Below are positions 39,101 through 52,300 of a stretch of 64,000 nucleotides of DNA, one piece after another. Source of the DNA: Amblyornis subalaris (Eukaryota > Chordata > Aves > Passeriformes > Ptilonorhynchidae); contig JACAXG010000026.1 in the NCBI GenBank assembly GCA_018881555.1, forward strand, positions 5,885,459 to 5,949,458, in the 5' to 3' direction. The notes under the pieces were generated by a model, which saw nothing but the letters and a program-made list of their open reading frames with translations, did no database searches and was not told where the DNA came from. Positions within the stretch are counted from its first letter, which is position 1; each line of letters starts with the position of its first letter. A program made the translations under genes and the position numbers.

Positions 39101-40682
39101 ACTCAAAAGTAAGCACCAAGACTTTTTTTTTTTTTAATATCGTCATCTGTGCAGTATTCTTATAATCACTACTACAAGGAGAAGGAAGCCTGAAAAAAAT
39201 AATTTCATACCTTTTAAACAATTGTAAAGCAAGTATTCAAGGCAATTGCTTGTTATGCCTTTTTTCTTCATTCTATATTTTCTTATTTTCATAAGGAAGT
39301 GGCAAATGAAGCATAAATTATTGGTTACCTGAAGTGTTAATATTTCAGCAGAAACATCTCATTGGTTTCATTCTGTAGAGCTTCCAATTTACTTTTAGAA
39401 ATTAGTCAGACATGTAAAAATAGGATAGTGTATGTAAATCTTTTTTCNCTCAAATATCTCCAGGCAGTAGTATGTCAGAAGTTACAGGAGCTGAGAACTA
39501 CAAGCCTCATCTTGGAACAGTAGAGATGTAACTATTGTGGCTTTGGCATTTTCTCAAAATGAATAACTGGATGAGATACTAACTTGCTTCATTTTTACAG
39601 CATCTTAAAAACTGTCATATGTCCAAAGGCTTAGTTTTAAGTAGTTTTTCCTGGAACATTTAAGGGAAATTTCATCTAAATATACTAGCAGTATTATTTT
39701 GCAGTTTGAACTGGTATATTCAGGATGCTATTTTTATTATTGCATCTTTAATGTCTGAAGTTTTTTGGCTAATTCTCATAATATATAGCAAAAAGGAACA
39801 GCTGTTCTACAATTTTCTTGTAATTTCTCAACAGTTTCATTTTTCTAACCCTCTCTGGGGGTACCTTTTACACAGTATTGACAACTTTGTTTTCTGATCT
39901 ACTTGAATGCAATTAAGCAAATAATCAGGAAGAAAATTCTAGAAAGTAAGAGGAGAGATGGCTTGCTAAAAATGAGTTAAAATATTTTCCAACCTTTTTA
40001 CAATGCCNTGTTGGAAACACCAACAGCTATAATAAATTAAAGAAGTGAAATTGTAGAGTTTTTTGTGCCAATTCTCTTTTAAGATGATAATATGTCCTAG
40101 AGATTTTGTATCCTATTAGCTTACAATGGTTTTAAGACAAAACAAAAAGCTTTTTTAGCAGGCNCATCTAATTCTTCTTAAATAGAAACTACACTGTGAA
40201 AAAATTATGTTCTAAGGAAGTTACTTATGTTACAAAGGGAAACATATGAAAGCAAGTAAATGGCAGATTTACAGGTCTAAATCTGCTCCCCATGTGTCAC
40301 TGAACACTGAACATGGCAGGGACCTGCTAGAAAATGATGGTGCTCAAATTCATACTCATACGTGTCTTAGTCTCCTTGAGTCTCAGTGACTGTAATGTTC
40401 TCTTCATACTTTCAAGAGTAAACAGAGTAGAAANCTTAACTCTGCTGCAAGGTGTTGTTGCCTTTGATGGTGTGTCATGTAGTACAAGAAAAACCTCACC
40501 AATTTGTCAGCCTCGGCTTACAGGATCTGTGGTATAATTCCTGCTTCCCATTGCAGATGAGTATCAAACTAAAGTCCAAAATGCCACCNTCTAGTAGAAA
40601 TGATTTTGTTCAGATTGATAATGATATCAGATGCATACAACTCTGGGTTTTTTTTGTCTACTTCTATTGAATATTGAACTGT

Positions 40683-40786
40683 CTGGACACAATCCTTTGC
40701 CATGTGCTCTGGGATGACCCTGCTTGAGCAGGGAGCTTGGACCAGGTGACCCACTGTNGTCCCTGATCCATTCNGTGAATAAAAAG
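40683..40786 (+). mobile_element. Short degraded CR1 3' fragment
   Basis: About 100 bases match a CR1 3' tail: 'tggacacaatcctttgcc', 'atgtgctctgggatgaccct', 'gcttgagcagggagcttgga' and 'ccaggtgacccactgt'. The end 'gatccattcngtgaat' is the decayed terminal repeat. It belongs to a different CR1 subfamily from the 46.9 and 48.9 kb copies, judging by the 3' UTR. Confidence 0.85.
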
Positions 40787-40976
40787 GATAATATTTTTAA
40801 AACAGGGGGAAAAAATTACAGCCACTTTTCACATGCCTCTAATGATGTATTTCCTGGGGAAAAGTGGAGAATGCAGAATGGAAGAGGTAAAAAATGTGCT
40901 AGGAAGTATATAACACCAAGCACTAAGGGGTTATATGAATCATACACTTTATAGTTCTTCATCAATGAGGTTTTTT

Positions 40977-41012
40977 GTTTGTTTGTTTGTTTGTTTGTTT
41001 GTTTGTTTGTTT
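40977..41012 (+). repeat. (GTTT)9 microsatellite
   Basis: Nine uninterrupted GTTT units follow a T run at 40971-40976. On the other strand it reads as AAAC repeats, and open frames over it are low complexity. Confidence 0.97.
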
Positions 41013-43085
41013 TTAACCTCCCCAGTCCTATTTTTAAGTTGTTCTGTATTCCTTTCTTTCTCACCTCTTCTGCAGGTTGAAACAGACTTTGGACTTTGAA
41101 TACTTAGATAACAGGCATTATCCAGAGGAAGAAGAGTAATTTAAGAGAGTTAGATATGAGGAAGGGACAGAAGGTGGCTTGGAACATCCCTTCACATGGC
41201 AAGNCATGGTTTCCTAGAATATGATGTGTTTGGGGGCTTTCAGTTTTTCCCCACAAACTTCNTGCCTGTCTGGGTTGCCTTGCTTTTGAGCCCCTTGTTA
41301 AATTGAGACTCCAAATGTCTGTGATAAAGAGATGCAAGTGTGCTAGACTGGGCCCATTGAATGTACAGATGCCAGACTTATTGGGAGTGACACTGTGAAA
41401 TTAATATGTACACACTGCAATTTAAAGGATAATATTATGCAAATATTCCTAAGCATGACATGTTAAAAAGTAGTTACATTTTAGACACATCCATTAATAT
41501 TTTCTCTTGAATATCAAGTACTTCTTCCCACCTGCCATCTCTTCCATGTTTTCACTTGCTATGATGGCTAAATGTCATAAAGCTGTCATAACGCTGTGAC
41601 TAGGCTTTTTGGTTAGTAGAATCTAGCACAATCTGCATTTATATTGTGCTCAGCACTTTAAAAACAGATTATACATTTCAAGCAGTACCAAAAAGACATA
41701 TTTCTAATAACTATTTCTTCCTATGGGGCAGATTCTGAATTGCTTTTGCTGTTGCTAGCATACAGCACTACTATGTTTTGCCTCAAAGCAGTACATGGGG
41801 AAAAAAAAGGCTTAATGGCTCCTTCTGAGTCCTTCTTGTACTCCTACTTCAGANTTACATTTATGCATATGTGGGTGTCACTCACTTCGGAAAAGAGGTA
41901 GCAATTCTAGGTGCTCAGGGTTAGGCCATACCTTCCTACTCCCCACCCCAGCCAGTCTCACACAAACACATACTTTCTGTTCGTCTTAGTTTGTGAACTG
42001 TTCTTAACACCTGGATTTAAATGCCAGAATTCCACACTACAATTATGCAAGCAGATGAATTGCCAAAGTCTGTAGACAGTCACAGCTCTGGTAGAATCTT
42101 GGTAGCAGTTGAAAGCCAGTATTTTATTTTTCTGATCATGNCTGTCCATTAATAATGGTGTACCTCTGCCCTGAAGTACTATGATTTTATGATTTCTTTC
42201 CCCCCATTTGTTATCATTTGTTTATGGTGAAGTACTGCAGAATATTCATGTTCTGTTCACATGGACAGAAACCATCATTCTAAGCTTCAATCCATGTGTA
42301 TTCTTTTAGACAAATCATATGAAAGTAATTGTAGCTTAAAAACNCCACACTGACATTGATTTGAATTAGGAAATCTACCGGCACTGAAGAAGTCTTACTT
42401 GGAGACTTAATAAATTAATCAATAGACTTGGCTATAAGCATTTAATTGTAATGGCAATATTTCGAAAATATGACTACCAACATCATAGGTATATTGGGAT
42501 TTGCAGTTTAAGCATTTAAGCAGGATGAAAATCCTCTTACACACTTGAAATTATTGAATTTTATCTCTGAACTGAACAAAATATATTATGTCTAGCATTG
42601 CATTTTCTAATGTTTCTCTATCCAAATTTGCTCAAAATGTACTGCTCATGAACCTGCTTGTTCCCCTAGGAAAAAAAAAACTACCCTGGAAAAAATACAG
42701 TTCTGAATAAAAACAAATAAAATTATGTTTTGCAAACTCGTACAAAATATTTATTTAAGATTATTGCAATTATGTAAAAAAATTCATAGATATATACATG
42801 TAGGATATAGATAAAAGATTATTGCTTATGTTTAAACTTTATCGTCTGTTATCTTAATCCAAAAAAATGCAACAATTTTTTATTATATATATGCTGAGGT
42901 TTCTTGTTTTGTACTCCAATTAGAAAGTAGGAATCTTTAGGGACTGATATCAAGTTAAAATTTGATAGAAATCTTGATCATTAAGTACATTTTAACTCTG
43001 AAGTGAGAACAGCAAAAAGGAGTAAGAAAATATTTAGATTAGATTCCAACAGGAAAAGGTAAATCGATGTAATTAGATTACATTA

Positions 43086-43116
43086 GATTAGACCAGACCG
43101 ATGGACTGGTCTAATC
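43086..43116. repeat. Near-perfect 14-bp inverted repeat
   Basis: The arm 'gattagaccagacc' (43086-43099), loop 'gat', and arm 'ggactggtctaatc' (43103-43116) pair with a single mismatch. Short direct 'attagatta' repeats lie just upstream (43071-43090), so local slippage may have built it. Confidence 0.85.
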
Positions 43117-44149
43117 CAAATAATACATTTTAACAATGAGAAATTATGAAATACAGACCACATGGATTATGGAGCAATTTTTTTTTTCCCTGCACACAAC
43201 TTTTTAGCAGTAACAAGGTGATTAATTACATTTTATGTTAGAATAAACAGTAAGTATTTGTGTGGTTAAGTCTTTGAATGGCAATTAAATATTCCTAGAA
43301 TTTATCATCAATATAATAGATTTGATTATGCAGAGGAAAAGAATTTCTCTTAACCATGCCGTCATTTCATAGNTGTACTTCCAGGAAATATGTTCCCTCA
43401 AAGCACAAAAATCCAAATTGAGAGAGAAGATCAGAATGAACAATGATTTACTTTATTCCACNTAGGTTATTATAGTGCTCTTATCACCATAATATCTGAT
43501 TACTTTCTGATGGTGTATTACACAATGTGATTAGCATTTTTTGCTTAGCACTCTGCCATTGCAGGATGAGACCTGTAGGCCTGGGGGAAGGAGGAGTGGG
43601 AAAGATGTGAAAACTTGCTTGAATATTAACAAATGCTGCATGTGGAAATACTAAATAAGAGGAGGAAACAGCAGTAAAGAAAATGATATCTGGTTGGGTG
43701 AAAGAAAGCACATTGACATGTGCTGGCTAACATTGCAAAGGCTTTTGGAAGTTTGGGCTATCAGGGAGTTAACATTTGATCCATGAAAGTTGGTATCTAT
43801 TTCAAGAGTAGTTCAGAAATGTCTGACATTGTTAGAAGGTATTACAACCTACAAAAAATGCCAGAATTTTCAACTCTTGGATTTTAATCAGCCTAGTATT
43901 TTATTTGGAAAGGAACAAAGTTCCCAGAATATAGTATCCTTGTAGCTCTTCCCTGAGATTATTCCCAGGGCAGGAGTTTTAGAACTGCTTCCCTTTGGTA
44001 AACNCTCCTGTGCCCAACAAGAATTGTTGTACCTGGGAAACCTGTGACCTTGTGTTCTCACTGAGTGANGCTGGAGAGATACCCAGACAAACTGCAGACA
44101 GAATATGCTCAAAGAGAGCTTTATAGGCAGAATGAGCAAATGCAATCCA

Positions 44150-44282
44150 GCTAAAAAATAAATAATAAAGTAGAGAAAAAAAAATTAAATCAAAACCAAA
44201 ACAGTCCCCAAAACAACAACAAAAACCCAAACTCAAACTAACAAGCAAAATTAAAACCCCGAGAAACCAACAAAAATAAACC
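44150..44282. repeat. A-rich, C-interspersed low-complexity tract
   Basis: Long A-rich stretches carry regular CC and CAA interruptions ('aaaacaacaacaaaaaccca'). No element body is recognisable on either side. Confidence 0.75.
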
Positions 44283-46904
44283 TGTGTTCAGTGCCCAGAA
44301 AAAGAAAGAAGCCAAAAATATATAAACAGTCAGGGTGAGAGGCCTCTGCAAATAATCAAACACAAGCTAGAAAACTATGGATTAAAAGTACGTTAAACAA
44401 TTGAAATTACTCTTTCTATCAAATATAAATGGAGTTTTACGATATTTAAAAAAACTTCAAAATCCTGATATATTTTTGTGTCAGTTTCTGCAGGAAGGTC
44501 CAAGAAAATTTTGATTTTAGAGTAATTTTTTAAATGAACANAATTTCTCAAAAATTTCTAAATATATATCTAAAATACCTATGCACGGTATGTATTAAAG
44601 AAGTTAATTTAACTAATTAAACTAACTAATTAAATGGATAATTCTTCATCTATATCAGACTTCAAAATTTATAATTTTAATCCATGTCTAACTGCTTACA
44701 AATCTGTTATTTGCAAAATGAGTCTGAAGGATGTTGAGAACAGGATGTCCTTGCATTGTTTTTGTTTTGTGTCATAGGTTATTTTGTAAATGTTGCAACT
44801 GTCTTTCTCATGGCCATTACAAAGTTCAGAGTTATGTCAAATATCAAATGGATATTTAATTTTGCAAATTTTCTTTAACCAGAAAGAGCACAGCATTTGA
44901 AATACCAGTGTTCAACCTGCTGTAGGTTTAATTCAGGAAATAATGCATGGCTTGGATTTAGTCTCAGATATCACACAGAAATTGTGCTGGATTTTTCCCT
45001 AAATCATTTCAGTTTATGAATAATCTTGTTTTCACAAACCCTGGAAAGGCGAAGCTGCATATTTTCCTAGTTGTAAGAGGCATTATTTATTGCTTTGAGT
45101 GACTTGAGATATTTAAGGAGTCAGATAAGAGTAGTTTAACTCAGATTATAGGTGGAAAAGGCATTTGCATCTGGGCATGTTATCATCAGGCAGATGCATC
45201 TGTTGTTAAGCATCATATGTGAATAGTACCTCTAGGAACTCACAGTGTGACCTTACCTGAAGCTGGAATGGTTTCTGCATAAATCTTTTGCAGACTTTAT
45301 GCATTGCACATTGCAGACTTACATTGCACAATATTAAATCAGTAGCAGAATCTGCTTTCTCAACTGCNGCAACTTATCAATTACCCTTCCTCCCCAAAAG
45401 TGGGTGTTTTCTTAGTTGCAGTTCCATTGTCCTGTGGGGACAATGCCAAAAGCAGAAAAAAAGGGATTATTTGTCTGTAAAGAACTTTAATTTTTTTATA
45501 GCACCCACAAATCCATACTATTGTGTCTTGTCCTTTGCTCTCCAAAGAGGGCCTCATGANCGAGAGAGACGGGGTGTGAGAGAGGTGAGGTATTTATTGT
45601 CATACACTGTACTCAAGAGAGTAATACATGTATTTCACTGCCAAACAGTATTTTCACAAGGGTTCTTTGCACACGTGTCTGTGTGTATACACACNCACTG
45701 CAGTGTCGTAACATCTAGAGAGTAGCTCAGGATGGGCCATCCACCTGAAGGTTACTGCTGGCAAGTAACTCCCTAATATCTAAAGTAAATGGGGGCTTGG
45801 TCACACCACATTCACTCAAAAGGCACTGACTTTTTGGGACGAGTTGCCAAAATAAAGAAGGNAAATACTTTATTATACACAGGGTTGCAATGCATAGTTT
45901 GTCTCCCACAGGGAAAAAAAAAAGTTTTCAGAATGAAAATCACAAAAAGAGGTTAAAACAAAACAGTGCTGTGGTAGGAAGTCTTGATTGGTGAAAGTGC
46001 TATTTCTTGTCATAAACTGGTTTTACANACACTTCAAGATTAGGATTTACAGTATGACTGAAAATGTATACAAATACTATATTAATTTTCTTTCTCATTA
46101 TTAGGTACTTTTAGTATGTTGCCACATCTTTTGAGAGCAAAGCAGTACTTAGGCTTATTTATTTAGACTATTGGGATATCTCAGGCTCTTCATTAGACAT
46201 CTGGNTATACAGTTATGTCCTGAACAAGAAAGATTGCTGATATATTTGAATACAGATAGAAATGGAGGAGGAAATTCAGGTAAACAAGTAGACACTGCTC
46301 ATGTAAAAAACAAATTTTTGCCGTGTAGATAAGGAGGTAATTTATTAGGAGATCCTCCACATATCTAGGAGAAGCTACTTGGCTATTTATTTGAAACTTG
46401 TATGAGTTGTCAGTAGACATCAGCATAAGATAATGATCTGAGGTAGAAAATGACATATTGATGGATGTTTTGACTCATCTTAATGTTATGTGTTGCTGTT
46501 TAGATCATCTTGAAAGACCTCAATAAAGTACAGGACCTTTACTGCACTAATTCTTTGTTTACATAATTAACACGATCTGCTGTAGGTGGCTTTGTGTTCA
46601 AGGCTCCCATACTCAACAAAGCTCTGCAGACTTGCTCACGTTGGTATGGCTGGTTCTTCTAATTTTAGTGAGAAGGCTAATTGTACAGACTAATACAAGT
46701 GTAAGAGTTTGCATGATTAAGGCCTAGAGACATTGTACAGACCCATTCCTCTCCCAGAGCATGGAAATAAAAGGTTCATCATGGGACATAGTGGACGAGG
46801 ACAAGGTTTCTGCATGCTTTGTGCACAGCATGATGTTCTATCAGGTATATGTTGTTCAAATTGATATAGCATGCTGGCGTTCCTTGTGAAAGTTTATTTC
46901 TCTT

Positions 46905-47126
46905 GAATTAGGAAAAAGGTTCTTTACTGTGAGGGTGGTGAGGCAGGTTGCCTAGAGAAGTTGTGGCTGCCCCATCCCTGGAAGTGTTCAAGGACGAGTT
47001 GGATGTGGCTTTACTCAATCTGGTCTCAAGGAAGGTGTTCTTTGCCCATGGCAGNGGGCTTGGAATGAGATGATATTTAAAGTCCCTTCCAACCCAAACC
47101 ATTCTATGATTCTGTGATTCTATGAA
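46905..47126 (+). mobile_element. CR1 non-LTR retrotransposon, short 3' fragment
   Basis: The fragment starts at the 'aggaaaaaggttctttactgtgagggtggtgaggca' part of CR1, continues through 'cccatccctggaagtgttcaagg', and ends in 'cttccaacccaaaccattc' and the terminal 'tatgattctgtgattctatg' octamers. It contains only the last part of ORF2 and the 3' UTR. It runs in the same orientation as the other copies. Confidence 0.95.
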
Positions 47127-48884
47127 TTCACAGTCCCATGGCTGTTATTAGTCCTTTGAGGATGGAACTAGATTCTGCTTGCAGAACTTAACTGCATTTT
47201 AAATAAGGGAACTGTTGCCTACATGTTGCATTCTACTACTTTCCCNCTAGATAAAAGCTATCCAGAAATGCATTCCCGAAATCTGGTTGCTTGGTTTCAT
47301 GCTCTGCAAGCATTGGTTACCATAGTGTTTTAGAAAAATACCTTTTCAGGAAGCAGAATCATAATCAAATATAGTCCACTGGAGCTGTGGTGAATGAACC
47401 ATCTGTTAACAAAATGAAAGCAATGCATTTATAGATTAAATGATTAGTAACCTTTAATTTCCTGTTACAGTCAGAAAAATACAAAAAAGATGGTATGTCA
47501 GTAGGTCCAGAAGTATCCCTTTAGGTACTCTGAAGCTGCCAGCCCTTTGAATATACTTCATTATGATTGTCCTGTGACTGTTACAAGCTCACTCTCTGCA
47601 GCAACCAGGTCTTTCTGAAAAGCAAACCAGAGAGTTCCCTCCACCCAGACTGTAGACATTTCTGTAGATACTTATCTCTGACCACTGGAACAATTCCTAC
47701 TTCCCAGTTTTTAAGCCAGGATATGCCCAGTACTGATCAAAAAGTGTTACATTCATACTGGATTCCTCTTGTCCAAACTTTACATGTCTTTGTTGTAATA
47801 AAAAGGGTGCAAATTCTTGCCTTTGATCCCAAAGCCCTAACATTTACAAGTTTAAAGTAAAAACCCTTCAATGCTTTTAAGTCCATGCAGTCCATGTAAA
47901 CTAGTGGTTCAGAATTCCANGCAGAAGTTGAAAGAGGTCTCACGACTCTTGTTACAATTTGAAATAAGGAGTAAAGGTCTTCTACTTATTACTAGGAAAG
48001 ATAGAACCATCATCTGGGTAGATAACCCTTGCTGGTCCTTTGAAATCTCCTTTGTGCTGTTCAGTCATCTGCTACTGAAAATTTCAAACCAATGACAAAC
48101 ATACTGTGCTGTCTGGTTTTGGTTAATTGTTGAGCATATTTCAGGTTCTTCAATAATCATTCTGTGCTTGTTTATAGTATGTCACCCTTTGTCCAAGTCT
48201 GCAACTTTGACTGTCGAGTNTGAACTAGAACCACCTCTTGAACTCAGATGTGTTTTCAGCTACACTATGGTGATATTGGCTGTGGTAAGGCTCCTGCCTC
48301 TCCTCCAAGAAGAAAATCGGGATATTAACATGAAATTCACGGTGTGTGAATATATCTGGAGCAGCAGATATATGTAATATCATGAAATTCAATGAGCTGT
48401 GAAGTCATGAGTTGTATGAATTCCTGTATCATTGCTAAATCTGTGCATTGCTGAATTCATTTATTAAATATGTACANGAGTAGTTTAGTATTTGTTTTTA
48501 TGTAGTTATTGAGGATTTTCTGAGTAAATGTTTTTAACTGATTGGCCAAATCAAAAACCTGAGAACAATAATTTTTTTATTTTTATGAAAAATTTAATTA
48601 GAAATGTTTTGTCCAGTACAGAATTTAATTCTGATAGAGATGGATAATTATCAAGTAACCAAGGATCTGGTAGCTAAGATACTCAACTGATTGCATGAAA
48701 GCTCATCCCAGTGCTGATTTGAGTACCCCATATGGGAAGACGTGAAAACTCTTGTGGAAGGAAGTCTGGTTGTGCACAGGAATATTACCAAAATGTGTGA
48801 GACAAAAGCTAAAGAAAATGCCCTGATGTAATTGCACAATGTGAATTTCACATGGATAGTGTGGAACTGTAATTTGATGAAGAG

Positions 48885-49313
48885 ATAAAGAACTCTCCTA
48901 TGAAGAAATGATGAGAGAATTGGGATTATTCAGCCTGGAAAATAAAAGGCTTTGGGGTGACCTAATTGTGACCTTCCAGTACCTGAAGGGAGCCTGCAAG
49001 AAATATGGAGAGAGACCATTTACAAGGGCCTGGAGCGACAGGACAAGGGGGAATGGCTTCACACTGACAGAGAGTAGGTTTAGATTAGGAAATATTAGGA
49101 CGAAATTCTTCCCTGTGAGGGTGGTGAGGCACTGGCTCGGGTTTTCCAGAGAAGCTGTGGATGCTTCATCCCTTAAAGTGTTCAAGGCCAGGTTGGATGG
49201 GGCTTTGAGCACCCTGGTGTAGTGGAAGGTGTCCATGCCCNTAGCAGAGAAGTTGGAACGAGATGATCTTTCAGATCCTTTCCAACCCAAGCCATTCTAT
49301 GATTCTGTGATTT
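48885..49313 (+). mobile_element. CR1 non-LTR retrotransposon, 3' fragment
   Basis: This is a 5'-truncated CR1 copy. A frame running from 48908 still reads 'MRELGLFSLENKRLWGDL' and then 'FQYLKGACKKYGERPF', 'DRTRGNGF' and 'ARLDGALS'. These are the conserved C-terminal residues of CR1 ORF2 after the reverse transcriptase domain. Two such in-frame stretches survive on 104 codons, so this copy is less decayed than the 35.4 kb one. It ends with 'ctttccaacccaagcc' and 'attctatgattctgtg'. It is not a host gene. Confidence 0.95.
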
Positions 49314-52300
49314 TGAGTTACATTATGATAAATTTTCCCAAGAGGAAGCTAATATAATTAGTATGGTTCTACTCGGAACATGAGTTTTCCATTATTCCTG
49401 TGAATTATCACTTCCAAACAACACAATATCTTCTCTGCAATTATACCCACCAGCCATANTGTGCCTTTTTATTTGTTTGATTTTGGCAGAATGTGCGAGT
49501 TCATTGAAAAGAAAGCTGCTTGTATTAGCACCATTTCCTATTGGAAAAGGGCATTATAAAAGACACTGCCTAGATATTTTCAACAAACAAAGTTAATTTT
49601 TGTATTTAAAATAACTTTTCAGGTCTGTAACCTGTATTTAGTGTATAAATAATTCCCCTCTCTACAAGTCAATAACCTGTAAATTATACATGTATAGTGG
49701 AAGTAGGAGTTAAGATCCAGTCCTCTCTTCCCTGCCTTTGATCACTCATAGCCTTGCTCAATCTTACAAGAAGGCTCTGTGCCTTTGATCTCCTCTGCCT
49801 CCATCTCTGTGTTGTTCAGGTTATCTGAGGATGTTGATTATTTTGAAGTGTAGGTTTTCCTCACAAAATTATGCCAATTCAAACTCAAAAGTAATTGAAA
49901 GAGTAGCCATTTGTACTGAAAATACTGAAGAAGTCAAAATCTAGAATGAATATTTAAAACATTTTAATGTACAAAGTTTAAATTTCTTAAATATAAAAGC
50001 ACTTTAAAATCTGGATTTGAAGGATTGTGCTGTTTGTGGTGAGATTATTTTGCAGAATCAAGAATTCACAGTAGGGAAATTGAAAAGTTCTNTATAGAAA
50101 ACTGTTCTAATTTTTGCATCAAAACTAATTGATCCTTTGGTCTGCTGAATCAAAAACACACCTTACACTGGCCTATAATGCACATGTTCTTTCTTTTCAA
50201 CTAAGAGTTATGACCTGACCGGTTTTTTTCAGAGTAGTAGAACTCAACCTGTTGGGAATGTAACCCAGCAAAGTGCATGCACAGGTCCCATACTTTTCTG
50301 AAATTAAAATAAGAAAATATGTGGGTTGGTTTTGGATATATGTACATATATATCTGCCTGCAAAACATTCTGATGTTTTGGAAAGTACTGTCCAGATTTG
50401 TAGGCATGTAAGGACCTAAAGGCACATGTAATTTCCTTCCTGAAATAATTAGTTATGTTTCAAAAATTCTAATTTTCTCTTTTTGTCAATGAACTCTGCC
50501 ATATTGAGGTGTAAGACTGTGTCATTTATAGCAGCCAGGGGATAGGTGACACACAGCTTGTGTTCCACTTTTGGCTCAAGGCAGCTAAGCAAAATTCTCA
50601 TCTTAAATAATAATTTAAAGAATTTTAAGTCATGAGCAGCCAGGATAAGGGAAAAGTATGCACTAAACACATAAAAAACTGTTTATCACTGATTGATAAA
50701 CCAATGGCACAAAGAATGCCCTTCCAACACCCTTTATATTACCGGTCTCTATTCAGGTCAAGAATGAGTCCTAGGAAAATAAGTGGCCGTGGAGACCCTT
50801 GCTACATAACCTGCTGGGCAGTAGGGAGCAAGAAGTCATCTGTGCTTTCTGCTGAGTTCCAGCTGTGCAATCCCAGCCCCCGAGGATTTTGCCTTCTGAA
50901 GCTTGGGAGAGGATTGGGGTTGTGATGGTGTTCTCCACATGTGGGCGTGAACTCAGCTGAGCATTGCTGCAGTCTTTGAAGGGGATCATTGAGTTTGAAG
51001 TTACACTGGGACAGGTCTAGGCACTAGGCATGCTGCTAAATCAGGAATTAGTAAAAGTTTCTGACTTCAATTCTGGTTATACTTGTCCTTGTCTTGAAGA
51101 GGTGTTATAGAAAGAAGTAGACATTGCTTTGTTTATCACAAGTAGAAGGCGTGTAAGGAGTTATTTGTTGTTTACTCTCTTTGCTGATTCTCTGTGTGCA
51201 CTGCCATCCTACTCTAATGACCAGGAACTATACCAAAGTATCTTCAGATTTTAATTTTCAAAGGTAGTGGTCAAGTAGGTGCAAACTGTGTGGGTAGCAT
51301 TTAGAAATTATCTAATTGACGGTAGTACTTATGATTCAGCACAGTGTACTTAACACTGAGCAATGTCAGGTATTCTGTGCTCAGTAAAGTAATGTGGAGT
51401 TGTTTCTGAAAACAAGTTAATCTTTGGTTCCTTTGGCTCGAGAACTGGTAGAAACATTTAACTGCCATGCTACCTAGGAATTTTGAAGAGTGTTGTGGTA
51501 AAAGCTTTTAAATTTAGGAAGAAAAAGATGCTTCAGGTTTTTTTTCATCCCCTGAATGGTGATGACAATGCTCAGTAATATTTGCGCTTAGATCTGGAAG
51601 AGACAAACAAGGCAAAGAGAATGTAAGACTGGGTGTATGTGAGGGGATTGAATGTTGTACCCCNTGCTATGAACTTATTTAATGTTTTTGGAGAGAAAGT
51701 AGTGAAATCAATGGGAGTTGAAACAAGTATGTTGAAGGAAATGTCCTGTGGCAAAGATCTTGCTATCATCAGGTTTGGTTTGAGAAAACACCCTGGCATT
51801 TTTACCTGTCCGAGTCCTTGTGTTGTTGGTTGTGGAGAAAGNGCTGTATTTCTTTGTGCCTGAATTATCACCTGTAAAAGGCTAAGTTTTTCTAAGATAT
51901 GGGAAATAGTGATAGAGCCTGGCTTCTACTTGGGATTCGCTATGGACTCGTCTCCAAACCATCTCTCCTGCAGCCATGCTGTGTATTCTAGCACAACTGT
52001 GCTTCCCTGTGAAAAAAAGAAGGATGTCTCTTGTTTTCTCCTGGTACTTTCTTAATACTATGCAAGAGTTATTGGAAAAGGTTCATCTGAATTTTCAGTA
52101 GCTGTTTCAATCCATTATATTTGTACCCTTTGCTACTTATGAATATCTGCACACTTAAGGGAAGAGCTAATCTTAAAAAACCCGTGAACAAGGCTTTTCT
52201 TGCATGAACAAGAGTATTGGATGTGCATTATTCAGTTTTCTGTTGCTATTTATTTCTAAAGATTTTCTTTATCAGGTAATAAAGCAGAAAATGAGGTTGT

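Larger units (their letters stand above)
36182..46904. other. AT-rich non-coding interval
   Basis: No gene seen. Holds the short CR1 at 40.68 kb, the (GTTT)9 array, the inverted repeat at 43.09 kb and the A-rich tract at 44.15 kb. An open frame right after the CR1 end (36179-36583) opens only with GTG and has no domain signature. Confidence 0.55.

Noticed and set aside
45288..45725. 145-codon open frame on the + strand
   Set aside because: Interrupted by several N-derived unknown residues, without any recognisable domain or splice context.
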